DNA from: CAWHYG01 sp963833505
GTDB taxonomy: Bacteria > Eisenbacteria > RBG-16-71-46 > CAIMUX01
NCBI GenBank assembly: GCA_963833505.1
Contig: CAWHYG010000015.1
Location: forward strand, 1-64,000
Reading direction: 5' to 3'
Length of the DNA stretch: 64,000 nt
Part shown: piece by piece, positions 31,954-42,001 of the stretch
How the letters are laid out: each line of letters begins with the position of its first letter
Position numbering within the stretch: the stretch's first letter is position 1
Notes under the pieces: generated by a model
Told to the model about the DNA's origin: nothing
Database searches by the model: none
What the model saw: the letters and a program-made list of their open reading frames with translations, nothing else
Made by a program: the position numbers and the translations under genes

Positions 31954-34871
31954 GACCGCGCCGGCTCCATGACGACTGCCGCCAGGGGCGGCAGGGTCAG
32001 ATTCAAAGACCAGTTCCTGCCGTGGCTGGGCACCTCGTCGGCCAGGCGGCCGCCTCCGTTCCCCATGTCGCTTCCTCCGTAGATCCGGGAATCGGTGTTG
32101 AGGATCTCGCGATAGTAGCCCGGCTCCGGCACTCCGATCCGGTAGCCCGGGCGGGGCACCGGAGTCAGATTGATCGCGACCACCACGATGCCGCCGGGCC
32201 CGCGCCGGATGTAGGCCAGAACGCTCGCCTGGGCGTCGTTGCACTCGATCCACTCGAAGCCGCGAGGCTCCGGGTCCCAGGCCCAGAACACGTCCTTCTG
32301 CCGATAGAGGCGCCCGAGATCCTCCATCAACAGCTCGATTCCCTTGTGCCGGGCCCGCGCGCAAAGATGCCAGTCCAGGCTGTGGTCAAAGCGCCATTCC
32401 CATTCCTGGGCGAACTCCGCTCCCATGAAGAGCAGCTTCTTCCCCGGCCGCGTGTACATGTAGGCGTAGAGCGCCCGGAGGTTGGCGAACCTCTGCCAGT
32501 CGTCCCCCGGCATCTTGTACAGGAGTGACCTCTTCCCGTAGACGACCTCATCGTGGGACAGCGGGTTGATGAAGTTCTCGGTGTAGGCGTAGAGCATCCC
32601 GAAGGTGAGGTCGTTGTGATGCCAGGTGCGGTGGACCGGCTCCTTGGTAAAGTAGGTCAGGGTGTCGTGCATCCAGCCCATGTCCCACTTGAAGCCGAAG
32701 CCCAGCCCGCCCAGGTAGGTGGGCAGGGTGACGCCGCCCCAGTCGGTCGACTCCTCCGCGATCGTGAACGCGCCCGGATAGAGCCCGTAGACCGCCTCGT
32801 TGACCCGGCGGATGAAATCGATGGCCTCCAGGTTCTCCCGGCCGCCGTACTTGTTGGGGATCCAGTCCCCTTCCTTCCGGCTGTAGTTGAGATAGAGCAT
32901 GGAGGCGACCGCGTCCACGCGGAGGGCGTCGATATGGTAGACGTCGTACCAGAAAAGCGCGTTGGCCAGCAGGAAGTTCCGGACCTCGTTGCGCCCGTAG
33001 TTGAAGATGAGCGTGCCCCAGTCCCGGTGCTCACCCTGCCTGGGATCCGCGTGCTCGTAGAGCGCAGTGCCGTCGAACCAGCGCAGGGCGGCGTCGTCCT
33101 TGGGGAAGTGCGCCGGAACCCAGTCGGTGATGACCCCGATCCCGGCCTGATGAAGGGCGTCGACCAGGAACTTGAAGTCGTCCGGCGTGCCCCAGCGGCT
33201 GGTCGGAGCGTAGTAGCCGGTCACCTGATAGCCCCAGGATTGGTCCAGGGGATGCTCCGCCACCGGCATGAACTCCACGTGGGTGAAGTTGTACCGGCGC
33301 AGGTGGTCGACCAGGCGGGGAGCGATTTCGCGGTAGGTCAGCCAGCGATGGGTTTCATCGGGCGACCGCATCCAGGAGCCCAGGTGCATCTCGTAGATGT
33401 TCATCGGCTCCTGCCGCCAGTTCCGCTGGCGGCGCGACTCCATCCACGCTCCGTCGTTCCATTGATACCGGGTGATGTCCCAGATCCGCGAGGCGGTGCC
33501 GGGCCGAAGCTCGGCGGCGAAGGCGAAGGGATCGGACTTGATCCGGATGTCGCCCTGACGGGTATGGATCTCGTATTTGTACAACTGCCCCGGCTGGAGG
33601 CCGGGGATGAAGCCATACCAGATCCCCGATGAGCCCAGCGACCGCATGGGATGCAAGCGCCCGTCCCAGGAGTTGAACTCGCCGACGACGGACACGGCGG
33701 TGGCGTTGGGAGCCCAGACCGCGAAGGTGGCGCCCTCGACGCCGTCGATGACAGCCGGGTGGGCGCCCATCTTCTCCCAGAGCCGCTGATGGTTGCCCTG
33801 CCCGGTCAGATAGAGATCGAGATCGCCGAGGGGCGAGATTCCGGAATCAACGCTCGGGGCCGGTGCCTGGCCGGCATCCGCAGCGGCCGGGTGCTCCGGC
33901 TGCGCATCGCCGGCGACAGGGTGATCCGCCGCCGCATCGCCGGCGGCACGAGGCACACTCGGCGGCGCGCTGTCTCCCACGGGCTGTGCCATCGAAGCCT
34001 GCGGCGCACTGTCTCCCACAGGCTGCGCCTTCGAGTCCTGCGGTGCGACCGCCGCGGTCCCCGGCGGCGTGACGTTCGGCGCGCGGGGAATGGATTCCGC
34101 CTCGCGGGCAGTGGACTCGGGGGAACGCTCGGACGGCGCCGGCGTCGCCGGAACCACGCCGGCCGGAGTCGAGGGGGCTGCGGGCGCTCGCCGCCCCAGG
34201 ACGCCGGTGTCCGACGGGTGGTCGGCAACGCTGGTCTTCCAGTCCGCGGCAGCACGCCGGAAGGCCTCGGCGGCCAGCTCCAGCGGCGTGGGCGAAGTCG
34301 GGGCCTCCGGGCCGGAGGCGTTCGCCGAAGGCGAAGAGCCGGGCGCGGAGAACGACGCGCCGGAGGCGTTCGGGGAAACCGAAGAGCCGGGCGCGGAAGC
34401 CGCGGTTGAAAACGGCGCGCCGGGGGCGTCGCTGGATGCTTGCTTCGAGCGCGGCGCGCGAGGCTCGGAGGCGCGAATCGTGAACCCGACGGTCGATTCG
34501 GGAGGTTGCGCCGTGAATGAATCGGCCAGATCAGCGGGCGTGGGGGTCCGCGGCGAAACCGGGTCAGGCCGGCCGGAACCGCGGGAAGTGCGCCGTCCTG
34601 TCGTCGATCGCGACGGACTGGATGCGCGGGACAAAGGCTTGCCCTCGCCCTGGGGAGCGGGAGGTCTCGTCTCCCGATTCCCTCCGTCCGTCGATCGCGT
34701 GTGATCGCCTTCGCCGGCCGAGCACGGGTGATTGACTCCGCCGGTCGCGGGCGTGCTTGCGCCTCGCTTGCCGCCCGCCGGGCGCTTCTTGCCCTTTGCG
34801 CCGCCCTCCTCGGGGGCGCTGCGCCCAGCGGTTCGCTTTCGGCTTCCGTTCCGGTTGAAGTCGATGTCCAT
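31950..34871 (-). CDS. glgB: 1,4-alpha-glucan branching enzyme with about 350-residue disordered N-terminal extension
   Basis: About 973 residues from ATG 34871 (a GTG four codons earlier is the alternative). The C-terminal 620 residues are a complete GlgB: CBM48-like domain (GATFAVWAPNATAVSVVGEFNSWDG), GH13 barrel with DALRVDAVASMLYLNYSR (nucleophile Asp), FTIAEEST (Glu) and PLSHDEVVYGK (Asp), then the C-terminal sheet. It introduces alpha-1,6 branches into glycogen. The first 350 residues are almost entirely Ala/Pro/Ser/Thr/Gly, with no domain visible and a strongly basic start (SRKRTAGRSAPEEGGAKGKKR). Normal GlgB lacks this. Cotranslated with the GH13 gene. Confidence 0.93.
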   Translation of the reverse strand: MDIDFNRNGSRKRTAGRSAPEEGGAKGKKRPAGGKRGASTPATGGVNHPCSAGEGDHTRSTDGGNRETRPPAPQGEGKPLSRASSPSRSTTGRRTSRGSGRPDPVSPRTPTPADLADSFTAQPPESTVGFTIRASEPRAPRSKQASSDAPGAPFSTAASAPGSSVSPNASGASFSAPGSSPSANASGPEAPTSPTPLELAAEAFRRAAADWKTSVADHPSDTGVLGRRAPAAPSTPAGVVPATPAPSERSPESTAREAESIPRAPNVTPPGTAAVAPQDSKAQPVGDSAPQASMAQPVGDSAPPSVPRAAGDAAADHPVAGDAQPEHPAAADAGQAPAPSVDSGISPLGDLDLYLTGQGNHQRLWEKMGAHPAVIDGVEGATFAVWAPNATAVSVVGEFNSWDGRLHPMRSLGSSGIWYGFIPGLQPGQLYKYEIHTRQGDIRIKSDPFAFAAELRPGTASRIWDITRYQWNDGAWMESRRQRNWRQEPMNIYEMHLGSWMRSPDETHRWLTYREIAPRLVDHLRRYNFTHVEFMPVAEHPLDQSWGYQVTGYYAPTSRWGTPDDFKFLVDALHQAGIGVITDWVPAHFPKDDAALRWFDGTALYEHADPRQGEHRDWGTLIFNYGRNEVRNFLLANALFWYDVYHIDALRVDAVASMLYLNYSRKEGDWIPNKYGGRENLEAIDFIRRVNEAVYGLYPGAFTIAEESTDWGGVTLPTYLGGLGFGFKWDMGWMHDTLTYFTKEPVHRTWHHNDLTFGMLYAYTENFINPLSHDEVVYGKRSLLYKMPGDDWQRFANLRALYAYMYTRPGKKLLFMGAEFAQEWEWRFDHSLDWHLCARARHKGIELLMEDLGRLYRQKDVFWAWDPEPRGFEWIECNDAQASVLAYIRRGPGGIVVVAINLTPVPRPGYRIGVPEPGYYREILNTDSRIYGGSDMGNGGGRLADEVPSHGRNWSLNLTLPPLAAVVMEPARS

Positions 34872-35109
34872 TCCCCTATTCACCCCTTTCCGGTCTGTTC
34901 GCCGACCGGAGATTCTGAACGCTCGTGAATCGCGTCCCTGGATATGGCGGATCTCTCAACCGTCATCGATGTCGATGCGGAGTCCGCTTGAGCCAAGCCG
35001 CGTGCTGCAGGGTCGCGGCGCGTCATCGCGTCGGCGAAGACTGCCATAGCCTGAGAGGCCTGTCCAGCCCCGGGTCTCCTTCCGCGCAGCCGGCTGGTCA
35101 AGAATGATC

Positions 35110-35138
35110 CACCGGTTTTGTTGATCCCGGTGTAGAAT
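35110..35138 (+). promoter_or_regulatory. Possible operator and -10 box of the MFS gene
   Basis: CACCGG (35110-35115) and CCGGTG (35127-35132) form a perfect 6-bp inverted repeat directly before TAGAAT (35133-35138). The ATG follows 3 bases later with no Shine-Dalgarno, so either the transcript is nearly leaderless or the true start is further in. Confidence 0.3.
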
Positions 35139-35140
35139 CG

Positions 35141-36412
35141 ATGTTCGTGAACCCTCTGATCAGCTCCGAACTTCCGTCTCCGCTTCGTAACTCCCGGACA
35201 CGGCCAACCGAATCCCGCCCGGATCGCCGCGAGGCGGAGCTTCCGCATTCCGTCGCTTCCATCTACCTGACGTCCCTCCTCCAGGGAGCGATCGGGGTCT
35301 GTCTTCCGGCTTCGAGCTCGGTCCTGCGCGCGCGCCTTTCCATCGGAGATACCCTCTACGGCGCACTCTTTCTTCCGGGTCTGGCGCTGGCCTTCACTGC
35401 GGCGCTCGGCGGTCGCATGCTGCTCCGGCGCTGGAGCCTCAAGACTCTTTTTCTCTTCGGACTCGCGTCGCAAGCCACGTGCATGTTGCTCATGGGCCTC
35501 TGCGTCCTCCTGCCGCGGCCGTTCGGACTGGCCGTCCTCATCGCGGCTCTGGCCGTCTCGGGTCCGGCCGGCGGCATCATGGGCATCACGCTGAACACCG
35601 CGGCCATCGAGATCTTCCCCCGGGCGCGGAGCGGCGCTCTCTCCGCTTTGCACGGCGTTCTCGGTCTCGGAGCCGCCATCGGCCCCATGATCGTGGCGCT
35701 CACGACCCAGCTCGGATTCTGGAGCGCGGCGCCGTTCTTCCTGGCGGCGGTGCTGTTGTCGCTGATCGTCCTCTCCGGCGCGAGGCGGGTTCACGGACTG
35801 ACGGAGCACCGGCACGAGGACCGCGTCGCCGGCGCGGCGCCGCGGCGGCTCATCGCACGGTCGCTCACGGTCCTGCTCTACGGCGCGGGCGAAGCGACCT
35901 TCACCGCCTGGGCGGTCGTCTTCCTGACCGAGAACCGCAGACTTCCGCTGGCGATCGCGGCCACCGCGCTATCGGCGTTCTGGGTTGCCATGACGGCGGG
36001 ACGGCTCGCCTCGATTGCGCTGGTGCGGTGGATCTCCCCGGTTCGGCTCTCGCTGGTTCTCGCTCTGGGCATGGCCGCCTCGTTCTGCCTCGTCTCGCGC
36101 AGCGCCGCCGGAACCGACACGATCGCGCGATTCGCGATCGCGGGGCTCTGCTGCTCCGCCCTCTTCCCGCTGCTTCTCGGATTGGGGTCGGCGGAATTTC
36201 CCGATCGGACTCCGCAGGTCACCGCCTCCTATTCCGCCGCGGTCATGGTCGGCCTCGCCGTCGGAAGCTTCTGCGTCGGACCGGCGCGCGGGGTCATCGG
36301 GCTCGAGCGGATCTACCTGGTGTCGGCCGTCGGCCCGCTCTGCCTGGTTGTGCTGCTGATCGTTCTGGCCCGGCGTTCATCGACGCGCGGGGTCAGCCGT
36401 TCCCACGCGTAG
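35141..36412 (+). CDS. MFS transporter
   Basis: A 423-residue integral membrane protein with about 12 hydrophobic segments (ASIYLTSLLQGAIGVCLPASS, LYGALFLPGLALAFTAALGG, FGLAVLIAALAVSGPAGGIMG and so on) and a charged central loop. The SGPAGGIMGITLNTAAIEIFP and HGVLGLGAAIGPMIVAL segments fit the sugar/fucose-permease-like branch of the major facilitator superfamily. The first 35 residues are polar, and translation may start later. The substrate is unknown. Its position beside the glgB-GH13 operon is suggestive but transcription is divergent. Confidence 0.82.
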   Translation: MFVNPLISSELPSPLRNSRTRPTESRPDRREAELPHSVASIYLTSLLQGAIGVCLPASSSVLRARLSIGDTLYGALFLPGLALAFTAALGGRMLLRRWSLKTLFLFGLASQATCMLLMGLCVLLPRPFGLAVLIAALAVSGPAGGIMGITLNTAAIEIFPRARSGALSALHGVLGLGAAIGPMIVALTTQLGFWSAAPFFLAAVLLSLIVLSGARRVHGLTEHRHEDRVAGAAPRRLIARSLTVLLYGAGEATFTAWAVVFLTENRRLPLAIAATALSAFWVAMTAGRLASIALVRWISPVRLSLVLALGMAASFCLVSRSAAGTDTIARFAIAGLCCSALFPLLLGLGSAEFPDRTPQVTASYSAAVMVGLAVGSFCVGPARGVIGLERIYLVSAVGPLCLVVLLIVLARRSSTRGVSRSHA

Positions 36413-36450
36413 AGTCCGATCCGTTTCCCGGCGCCGCGCCGCGGTTGGAA

Positions 36451-37155
36451 TCAGCCGTTCCCGCCCAGGATCGCGCGCCGTAGCCCGGCGGGCGTCTCGA
36501 TCCGCCAGTCGGGTTCCGCTCCGGCCAGTTCGCCGTCCGGGTCGATTCCCCAGCCCACCGCGCAGGCGAGCATCCCCGCGGACCGAGCGGCGCGGAGATC
36601 GGTGATGGAGTCGCCGATCATCACCGCGCGTTCGGCGTGCGCGGCTGGATCGCAGAGGTGGATCGCGCGAAGCAGCGGCTCCGGATCGGGCTTCCTTTCC
36701 GGATAGGTGTCTCCGCCGATGACGATCCGGAAACAATCAAGCAGATCAAGCCGATCGAGGATCTCACGCGTGAAATCCTCGGTCTTGTTGGACACGACGC
36801 CCATCCGCCGGCCCCGTTGATGCAGCGCGCGCAGGAGGCCCGGCATTCCGTCGTACGGCACGGTCGTATCCATGAGGTGTCGCCGGTAATGCACGCGAAA
36901 GGTCTCGACGGCGAGCGTGAGATCCGCTTCATCCCGGGCGGCGGCTCCGGCCTGCTCGAGGGACCGCGACACCAGCACGCGGATTCCGCGGCCCACGTTG
37001 CGGAGAACCGCTTCGAGCGACAGCGGCGTGAGTCCGCGGTCCCGCAGGAGTCCCGCGACCCCCGAGGCGATGTCGCGCCGGGTATCGGCGATGGTGCCGT
37101 CCAGGTCCCAGAGGAGGACGCGGTCCGTTTCCGCCAGCTCGCTCAGAGGGCGCAT
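36451..37155 (-). CDS. gph: HAD-superfamily phosphatase, phosphoglycolate phosphatase-like
   Basis: A 234-residue enzyme with all HAD motifs: LLWDLDGTIADT (nucleophile Asp), VVSNKTEDF (motif II), YPERKPDPEPLL (motif III Lys) and VMIGDSITDLRAARSAGM (motif IV). The alpha-helical cap between motifs I and II makes it subclass I, like Gph/PgmB. It would remove phosphate from phosphoglycolate or a related small phosphoester. It follows the large greA-like gene by 16 bases on the same strand, so the two are probably cotranscribed. Confidence 0.86.
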   Translation of the reverse strand: MRPLSELAETDRVLLWDLDGTIADTRRDIASGVAGLLRDRGLTPLSLEAVLRNVGRGIRVLVSRSLEQAGAAARDEADLTLAVETFRVHYRRHLMDTTVPYDGMPGLLRALHQRGRRMGVVSNKTEDFTREILDRLDLLDCFRIVIGGDTYPERKPDPEPLLRAIHLCDPAAHAERAVMIGDSITDLRAARSAGMLACAVGWGIDPDGELAGAEPDWRIETPAGLRRAILGGNG

Positions 37156-37171
37156 GTCACGGGGGCCGGGA

Positions 37172-39937
37172 TCACGCCGGGCCGGGCGGCGGATCCTCGG
37201 CGCTCAGAGGCACGCCGCCGTCCGGCATCGGGGCCGGCAGCCGGGGCGTGATCGACCGGATCACGTAGGCGTGCGTGACTTCCTCTCCCGGGAAGTGCAC
37301 CTGATCGCCGACCTGCCGTCCGAGGAGCCCGCGGCCGAGCGGCGAGGTGTATGAGATCACTTCCGGTCCGAGGACGTCGTCCCCCTCTCCCAGGATCCAG
37401 AACGTCCGCTGCGCGCTGGTGTTCAGGTCCTCGACCACGATCTCGGTGCCGGGCGCGACGCGGCCGAGCGGCGGCGCCAGCTCGTCGATGATGGTGGCCT
37501 CGCGCAGGCGGCCGGCGATGCTGGCCATCCGTTCGGAAAAGTCGCGCTGCTTCATCCGGGCCGATTCATATTCGGCGTTCTCGCTGAGGTCGCCCAGCGC
37601 GCGCGCCTTGGCGATGGCCTGAGCCACCGTCGTCTTGAGCTCGTAGTTGAGGCGCTCGACCTCCAGCTTGAGCCGCTCGAACGTGATGCGCGTCATCAGG
37701 TGGCCCTGGTAGTGCATGTGCTCCTGCTCCTGCTGGGCCAGGAGCATCTGGTTCGTCCGCGCCATCCGCTCGGAGCGCACCTCCTTCACGAGATTTCCGT
37801 GTCCGGCTTCGCGCAGGATGTTGAGGAGCGGCTGCAGGAAGCGCTCGGAGGACCGCCAGCGCCGGACCAGCATGCCGACCCGATCAAGCTGGATGTCGGT
37901 CGGCGGCTGCTCGAGGAGGCGCTGGGCCAGGCTCGAGCCCGGCGCCAGGATGCCCAGCGCCTGTTTGCGCAAGGGCTCGCGCTGGGTTGATTCCGCCAGG
38001 ATGGCCGCGCCCAGGGCTGCTTCCCAGACGTCCGGCGCGAACGCCTCGGTTCCGGAGGCCGCCAGATTCATCACCGTGAGCGCGGCCATCGGGCGATCGA
38101 CCGGATCCTGGATGAGCGCGTTCAAGAGGCTCTTGCCGGTCTCCTGATCGCGCCGGAGCCGGGCCAGGGCCAGCTCGCGCACCTCGGGATACCGCGAGGA
38201 GAGGGCGAAGTACACCGTCCGCTTCCAGAGCAGCTCGCCGGCCAGCCCGGTCCCCACCATGAGGGTCTGGTCCTCGAGGTCGGAGAAGACGCTCGCTTCC
38301 ACGTCCGCCTCGAGCATCGCGCCCAGGGCCTCGATGAACTCCTCGGTGACCTTTTTCTGCCAGCGGTGGATCTGCAGCGCGATCGCCATCCGCTCTTCCG
38401 CGTTGGTCCGCTCCTGGCGCGCCCAGCGCTGGAGGATTCCTGTATAAGTGCGGGCCGCCCGGGGCGTCTGATCCGGATGCTGCTCGAGGAACCGGCGGAT
38501 GAGGTTCAGATTGGGCCGCACGCCGCGGCGCGGCTCGATCGCCGGCAGCGACAGCGCGTTCTCCTCCGAGGAGCTGCGGATCTGATAGGTCTGCCGGAAG
38601 GCCTGGGAGAGGTCGAACCGATCGTCCTGATCCATCGCCGCCTTGACTTCCTTCCACCAGGCGGACCACTGCGACGCCGTCACGACCTCGTCCGCCAGCA
38701 AAGTCCGCTTCAGCTCCTGCGTCGTGGCCGAGCCGCCGAGCTGCCGGATCGCGAGGAAGGCGACGCCGGCCGGATCCTCCTTGACCCTCCGCTTCAGGTC
38801 GGCCGGCTCGAGCACCTTGAGCACGCGGAGATCGTCGGCCGGGACCACCTGGAGCGCGCGCCGGGCGAGGCTGACCGACATCCGATGGTTGTCGGTCCCC
38901 TGGAAGTCGAGGATCAGGGTCTCCCCGTCGTTCAACCGGATCCGTCCGACGCCCCACGAGGCGTGCAGCACGTAGTAGCCCGGAGCAAAGGCGAGCAGGG
39001 GCTCGAGCGCCTTGGTGGCGCCCTCGACCTTGACCTCCGGATCGAGGATCCCGCTTCGATTCAGGAGATCGAGGATCCCCTCGACCTGCGGGAACGCCTC
39101 CGAAGCCAGCTCGCGGATCCGCGTGCGGACATTGATCGCCGCCGGCGCCGACGGAAGCAAGCGGAGCAGGACGTTCCAAAGGTCATGGACGAGGCCGGCC
39201 TTCTGGAGCGCCGGAAGAGCCAGGTCGAGGCAGGCGTCCATCCGGCCCCATTGCCCCTGGTCTCCCATCTTGCGCAACGCGGCGAGCACATGCTGAAGGA
39301 TCCCGGGATCCTCGCTGTCGGCGATCTTGAGGATCGTCTCCTCGACCTGGTTGCCGCGCTTGAGCGCGACAAAGCCGTCGAGCGCATCGGCCCAGAAGGA
39401 CCGGGCCTCATTCATGAGGCTGACGACTTCGGGGGCTTTGGCCGGCTTCGAGAGCTTCTTCGCTTCGAGGGCCTTGGCCTCTCCCATGAGGCTGGAGAGT
39501 CGGCTCTCATCCGGAAACGCGTCGTAGGCCTTAACGAGGAGCGCCGGGTCGATCTCGTCGAACCCGGCGCTCTCTACCGCCTTGGCCACGTGGAGTCCCG
39601 CTTCCACTCGTGGCGCGTACTCCAGAGCGCGTCCTGACAGCAAGGCGAGTGCGCGCCAGTGCTCCTCCTGCTCGAGCTTGCCGGCCAGCGGAAGGACGGC
39701 CGCCCAGGCCTTCTCGGGTTGACCGGAGCGGAACTGCGCGAAACCGTGCAGGTAGTACCGCGCCATCTGGACGCCCGGCTCCTTGAGCGCGGACGCGGTC
39801 TCGCTGACGACCATCGGGAGAAGGCTGTCCTCCTCCGCCAGGTCGAGGATGGCTTCCAGGGCCTCGAACGGATCCGGCATCAGGTCCGGATCGAATTCGG
39901 CGGCGTCTAGCTGATCTTTCAGGGTCTGGCTTTCCAT
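37172..39937 (-). CDS. Giant GreA-type transcription elongation factor with large helical N-terminal domain
   Basis: 921 residues from ATG 39937; sequence upstream of it is not protein-like. The C-terminal 155 residues are a GreA/GreB module: coiled coil MTRITFERLKLEVERLNYELK, the functional tip ALGDLSENAEYESARMKQRD retaining the acidic Asp and Glu that stimulate RNA cleavage, and the C-terminal FKBP-like domain (ISYTSPLGRGLLGRQVGDQVHF). The 760 residues before it are helical and TPR/HEAT-like. Spirochaetes such as Borrelia have GreA proteins of about 900 residues with similar organisation. It probably rescues backtracked RNA polymerase, with the extra domain as a protein-interaction platform. 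Pairs with the gph-like gene. Confidence 0.85.
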   Translation of the reverse strand: MESQTLKDQLDAAEFDPDLMPDPFEALEAILDLAEEDSLLPMVVSETASALKEPGVQMARYYLHGFAQFRSGQPEKAWAAVLPLAGKLEQEEHWRALALLSGRALEYAPRVEAGLHVAKAVESAGFDEIDPALLVKAYDAFPDESRLSSLMGEAKALEAKKLSKPAKAPEVVSLMNEARSFWADALDGFVALKRGNQVEETILKIADSEDPGILQHVLAALRKMGDQGQWGRMDACLDLALPALQKAGLVHDLWNVLLRLLPSAPAAINVRTRIRELASEAFPQVEGILDLLNRSGILDPEVKVEGATKALEPLLAFAPGYYVLHASWGVGRIRLNDGETLILDFQGTDNHRMSVSLARRALQVVPADDLRVLKVLEPADLKRRVKEDPAGVAFLAIRQLGGSATTQELKRTLLADEVVTASQWSAWWKEVKAAMDQDDRFDLSQAFRQTYQIRSSSEENALSLPAIEPRRGVRPNLNLIRRFLEQHPDQTPRAARTYTGILQRWARQERTNAEERMAIALQIHRWQKKVTEEFIEALGAMLEADVEASVFSDLEDQTLMVGTGLAGELLWKRTVYFALSSRYPEVRELALARLRRDQETGKSLLNALIQDPVDRPMAALTVMNLAASGTEAFAPDVWEAALGAAILAESTQREPLRKQALGILAPGSSLAQRLLEQPPTDIQLDRVGMLVRRWRSSERFLQPLLNILREAGHGNLVKEVRSERMARTNQMLLAQQEQEHMHYQGHLMTRITFERLKLEVERLNYELKTTVAQAIAKARALGDLSENAEYESARMKQRDFSERMASIAGRLREATIIDELAPPLGRVAPGTEIVVEDLNTSAQRTFWILGEGDDVLGPEVISYTSPLGRGLLGRQVGDQVHFPGEEVTHAYVIRSITPRLPAPMPDGGVPLSAEDPPPGPA

Positions 39938-40090
39938 GGCGCTCCAAATCCCTCGCGCGGTGGGCGGGCCCATGCCCGCGATCTTGGGGCAAACATTTCG
40001 GTAGTTTAGCAAGATCCGGGGGGCGGTTCCAGTGCGAGGATTGGGGCGCTCGAACGCTCTGGGTCGATGCGCCGGGGGAACGGGCGCCGG

Positions 40091-40119
40091 TTGACGTCGG
40101 CACCATGCGGTGGGAGAAT
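40091..40119 (+). promoter_or_regulatory. Probable promoter of the FN3/PD40 lipoprotein gene
   Basis: TTGACG (40091-40096), 17-base spacer, GAGAAT (40114-40119), 58 bases before the ATG at 40177. The -35 box is good and the -10 imperfect. Confidence 0.45.
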
Positions 40120-40176
40120 CTGTGCGGTTCACGGAACCAGCCGGGGCAAAGAAATGAGCGCGAGAGGGAGGCCGTC

Positions 40177-41842
40177 ATGGTCGTTCGCGCGTTCCGCCAG
40201 GCATGGGTCCCGTTCGTTTCATTGGTCCATCAGCGTCCGGGCAGGTGGGCTCCAGCGGTTCTCCTCTTGGCTCTGGCCTGCCATGACGAAACCGGTACCA
40301 AGCCGGGGGCGCCGGATACGACGCCGCCCGCGCAGGTAACCGACCTGACCGCTCACGGCACCAGCACCGAGGCGGTCTTGAGCTGGACCGCGCCCGGGAA
40401 CGACGGCATGCAGGGACGGGCGGTGGAGTACGATCTCCGCTGCTACCGCAGGAAGCTGACGATTCAGGCGTGGGATTCGGCGCAAGTGGTAAACGGCCTG
40501 CCGGCGCCGAAGCCCGCCACGGAGAAGGAGACCTTCACGGTTTCCGGACTGCCGGCTGGCACCTGGTGGTTTCGGCTCAGGACCGCGGACGGGGCCCTGA
40601 ACTGGTCGGACCTTTCCAACGTCGCCAGCGCCGAAATCGGTGACACGATTCCCCCGCGGCAGGTCACCGACCTGAAGGCCACCTCCTCAACCGCCACAAC
40701 CATCACTCTAACGTGGACGGCTCCCGGGGGCGACGGCGCGACTGGAACCGCCACACGGTATGACCTGCGGTACTCGACGTCGATGATCACCGAGTCGACA
40801 TGGGCCGCGGCGGCGGCCGTGTCCGGGGTGCCCGCCCCGCACATCGCCGAAACCGTGGAGTCCTATACAGTCACGGGCATGTCGAGCGGACTGTACTACT
40901 TCGCTCTCAAGGCCGTCGACGACGCGGGAAACTGGTCGGTGCTGTCCGATGTGGCCTCCGATTCCACCCGGACGCACTTTCCGATCCGCCTGACAACGAG
41001 CACCCAGAGGACCGGCGCCGAGGCCCCTTCCTGGTCTCCGGACGGCCGGCTCATCGCCTTTGATGCCGATTGGGAGAGCGACCAAGGTCCGCACCAGCTC
41101 TACACGGTCCCTGACAGCGGAGGAGATCCGGTCAAGTTGACGGAGGAGTCGTATTCGGTGATGACTCCCGTCTGGAAGCCTCTGCGGGGCAGCAACGAGA
41201 TCGCCTACTACTATGACCACCTCGATTACCCGAACCCGTTTGACCTCTGGGGCGTGGAGGTGATGACGGCGGATCCCGGGGCGAAGCCGACCGTGGCGAT
41301 CGATTCCGGGCACTCCCAGCTCAGCGGGTTCGTGTGGTCCCCGACGGGAGATCGCATCGCGTATTCGGTCCTCACGCACGGTCCTTGGGAAACTCCCCCG
41401 CAACCCTTCGCTTCCGACATCATGATCGCGCCTCTATCCGGAGGCGCGGCGCAGCTCTTGATCACCGGTTCGGAGAACAGCGTTTTCGACTGGGCTCAAG
41501 GGCGTATCGCCTTCTCTTCCAACCGTGGCGGAGGTCCCTATCAGATCTGGACGATCAATGAGGACGGAACGAACCTGGTCCAGGTGACCAACGACTCCTG
41601 GAACAATGTCACACCCCGCTGGTCACCGGACGGCCGTCAGATTGCGTTCTCGTCGGACAGATCCGGAAGCTTCAACATTCTGGATCATGACCTCGGGCGG
41701 GCAGAACCCGGTGCAGATCACCTTGGATCCTGGAGCCGTCAACTGGGACCCGACCTGGTCGCCCGATGGCACCAGGCTGGCCTACGTGCACAAAGAGAGC
41801 CTGCAATCTCCCGGAGACATATGGGTGATCTACGTGAAGTGA
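40177..41842 (+). CDS. Lipoprotein with two FN3 domains and PD40/TolB-type propeller, frameshift near 3' end
   Basis: ATG 40177 follows GGGAGG. A lipobox (LALAC, around residue 33) ends a long signal sequence. Two fibronectin type III domains follow (APDTTPPAQVTDLTAHG and DTIPPRQVTDLKATS starts), then TolB/PD40 beta-propeller blades (APSWSPDGRLIAFDADWES, FVWSPTGDRIAYSV, RWSPDGRQIAFSSDRSGS). At 41678-41680 one extra T shifts the frame. The original reading continues WIMTSGGQNPVQITLDPGA and WDPTWSPDGTRLAYVH, ending at 41842, whereas the uncorrected frame runs as nonsense to 41862. Cell-surface or periplasmic binding is likely. The shift is either real loss of the last blade or a sequence error. 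Confidence 0.8.
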
Positions 41843-42001
41843 GGCCCGCCCGTCGCGCTTGAGCCTTCCTGACGTCATGGACGGGCCCCGACCGCCGCGT
41901 CGCGCCGGATGCGACCCGAGCTACCGGCCGGGGGCTCGCCCGCGCGGCCGGACCCTTCACGATCTTGCCTGTCGCGTGGGCGGTGACTACAGTGGGGCCG
42001 A

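Noticed and set aside
32553..33632. Forward 359-codon frame
   Set aside because: Antisense to glgB, which has all catalytic motifs.
38366..39637. Forward 423-codon frame
   Set aside because: Antisense to the giant GreA-type gene with no coding features.
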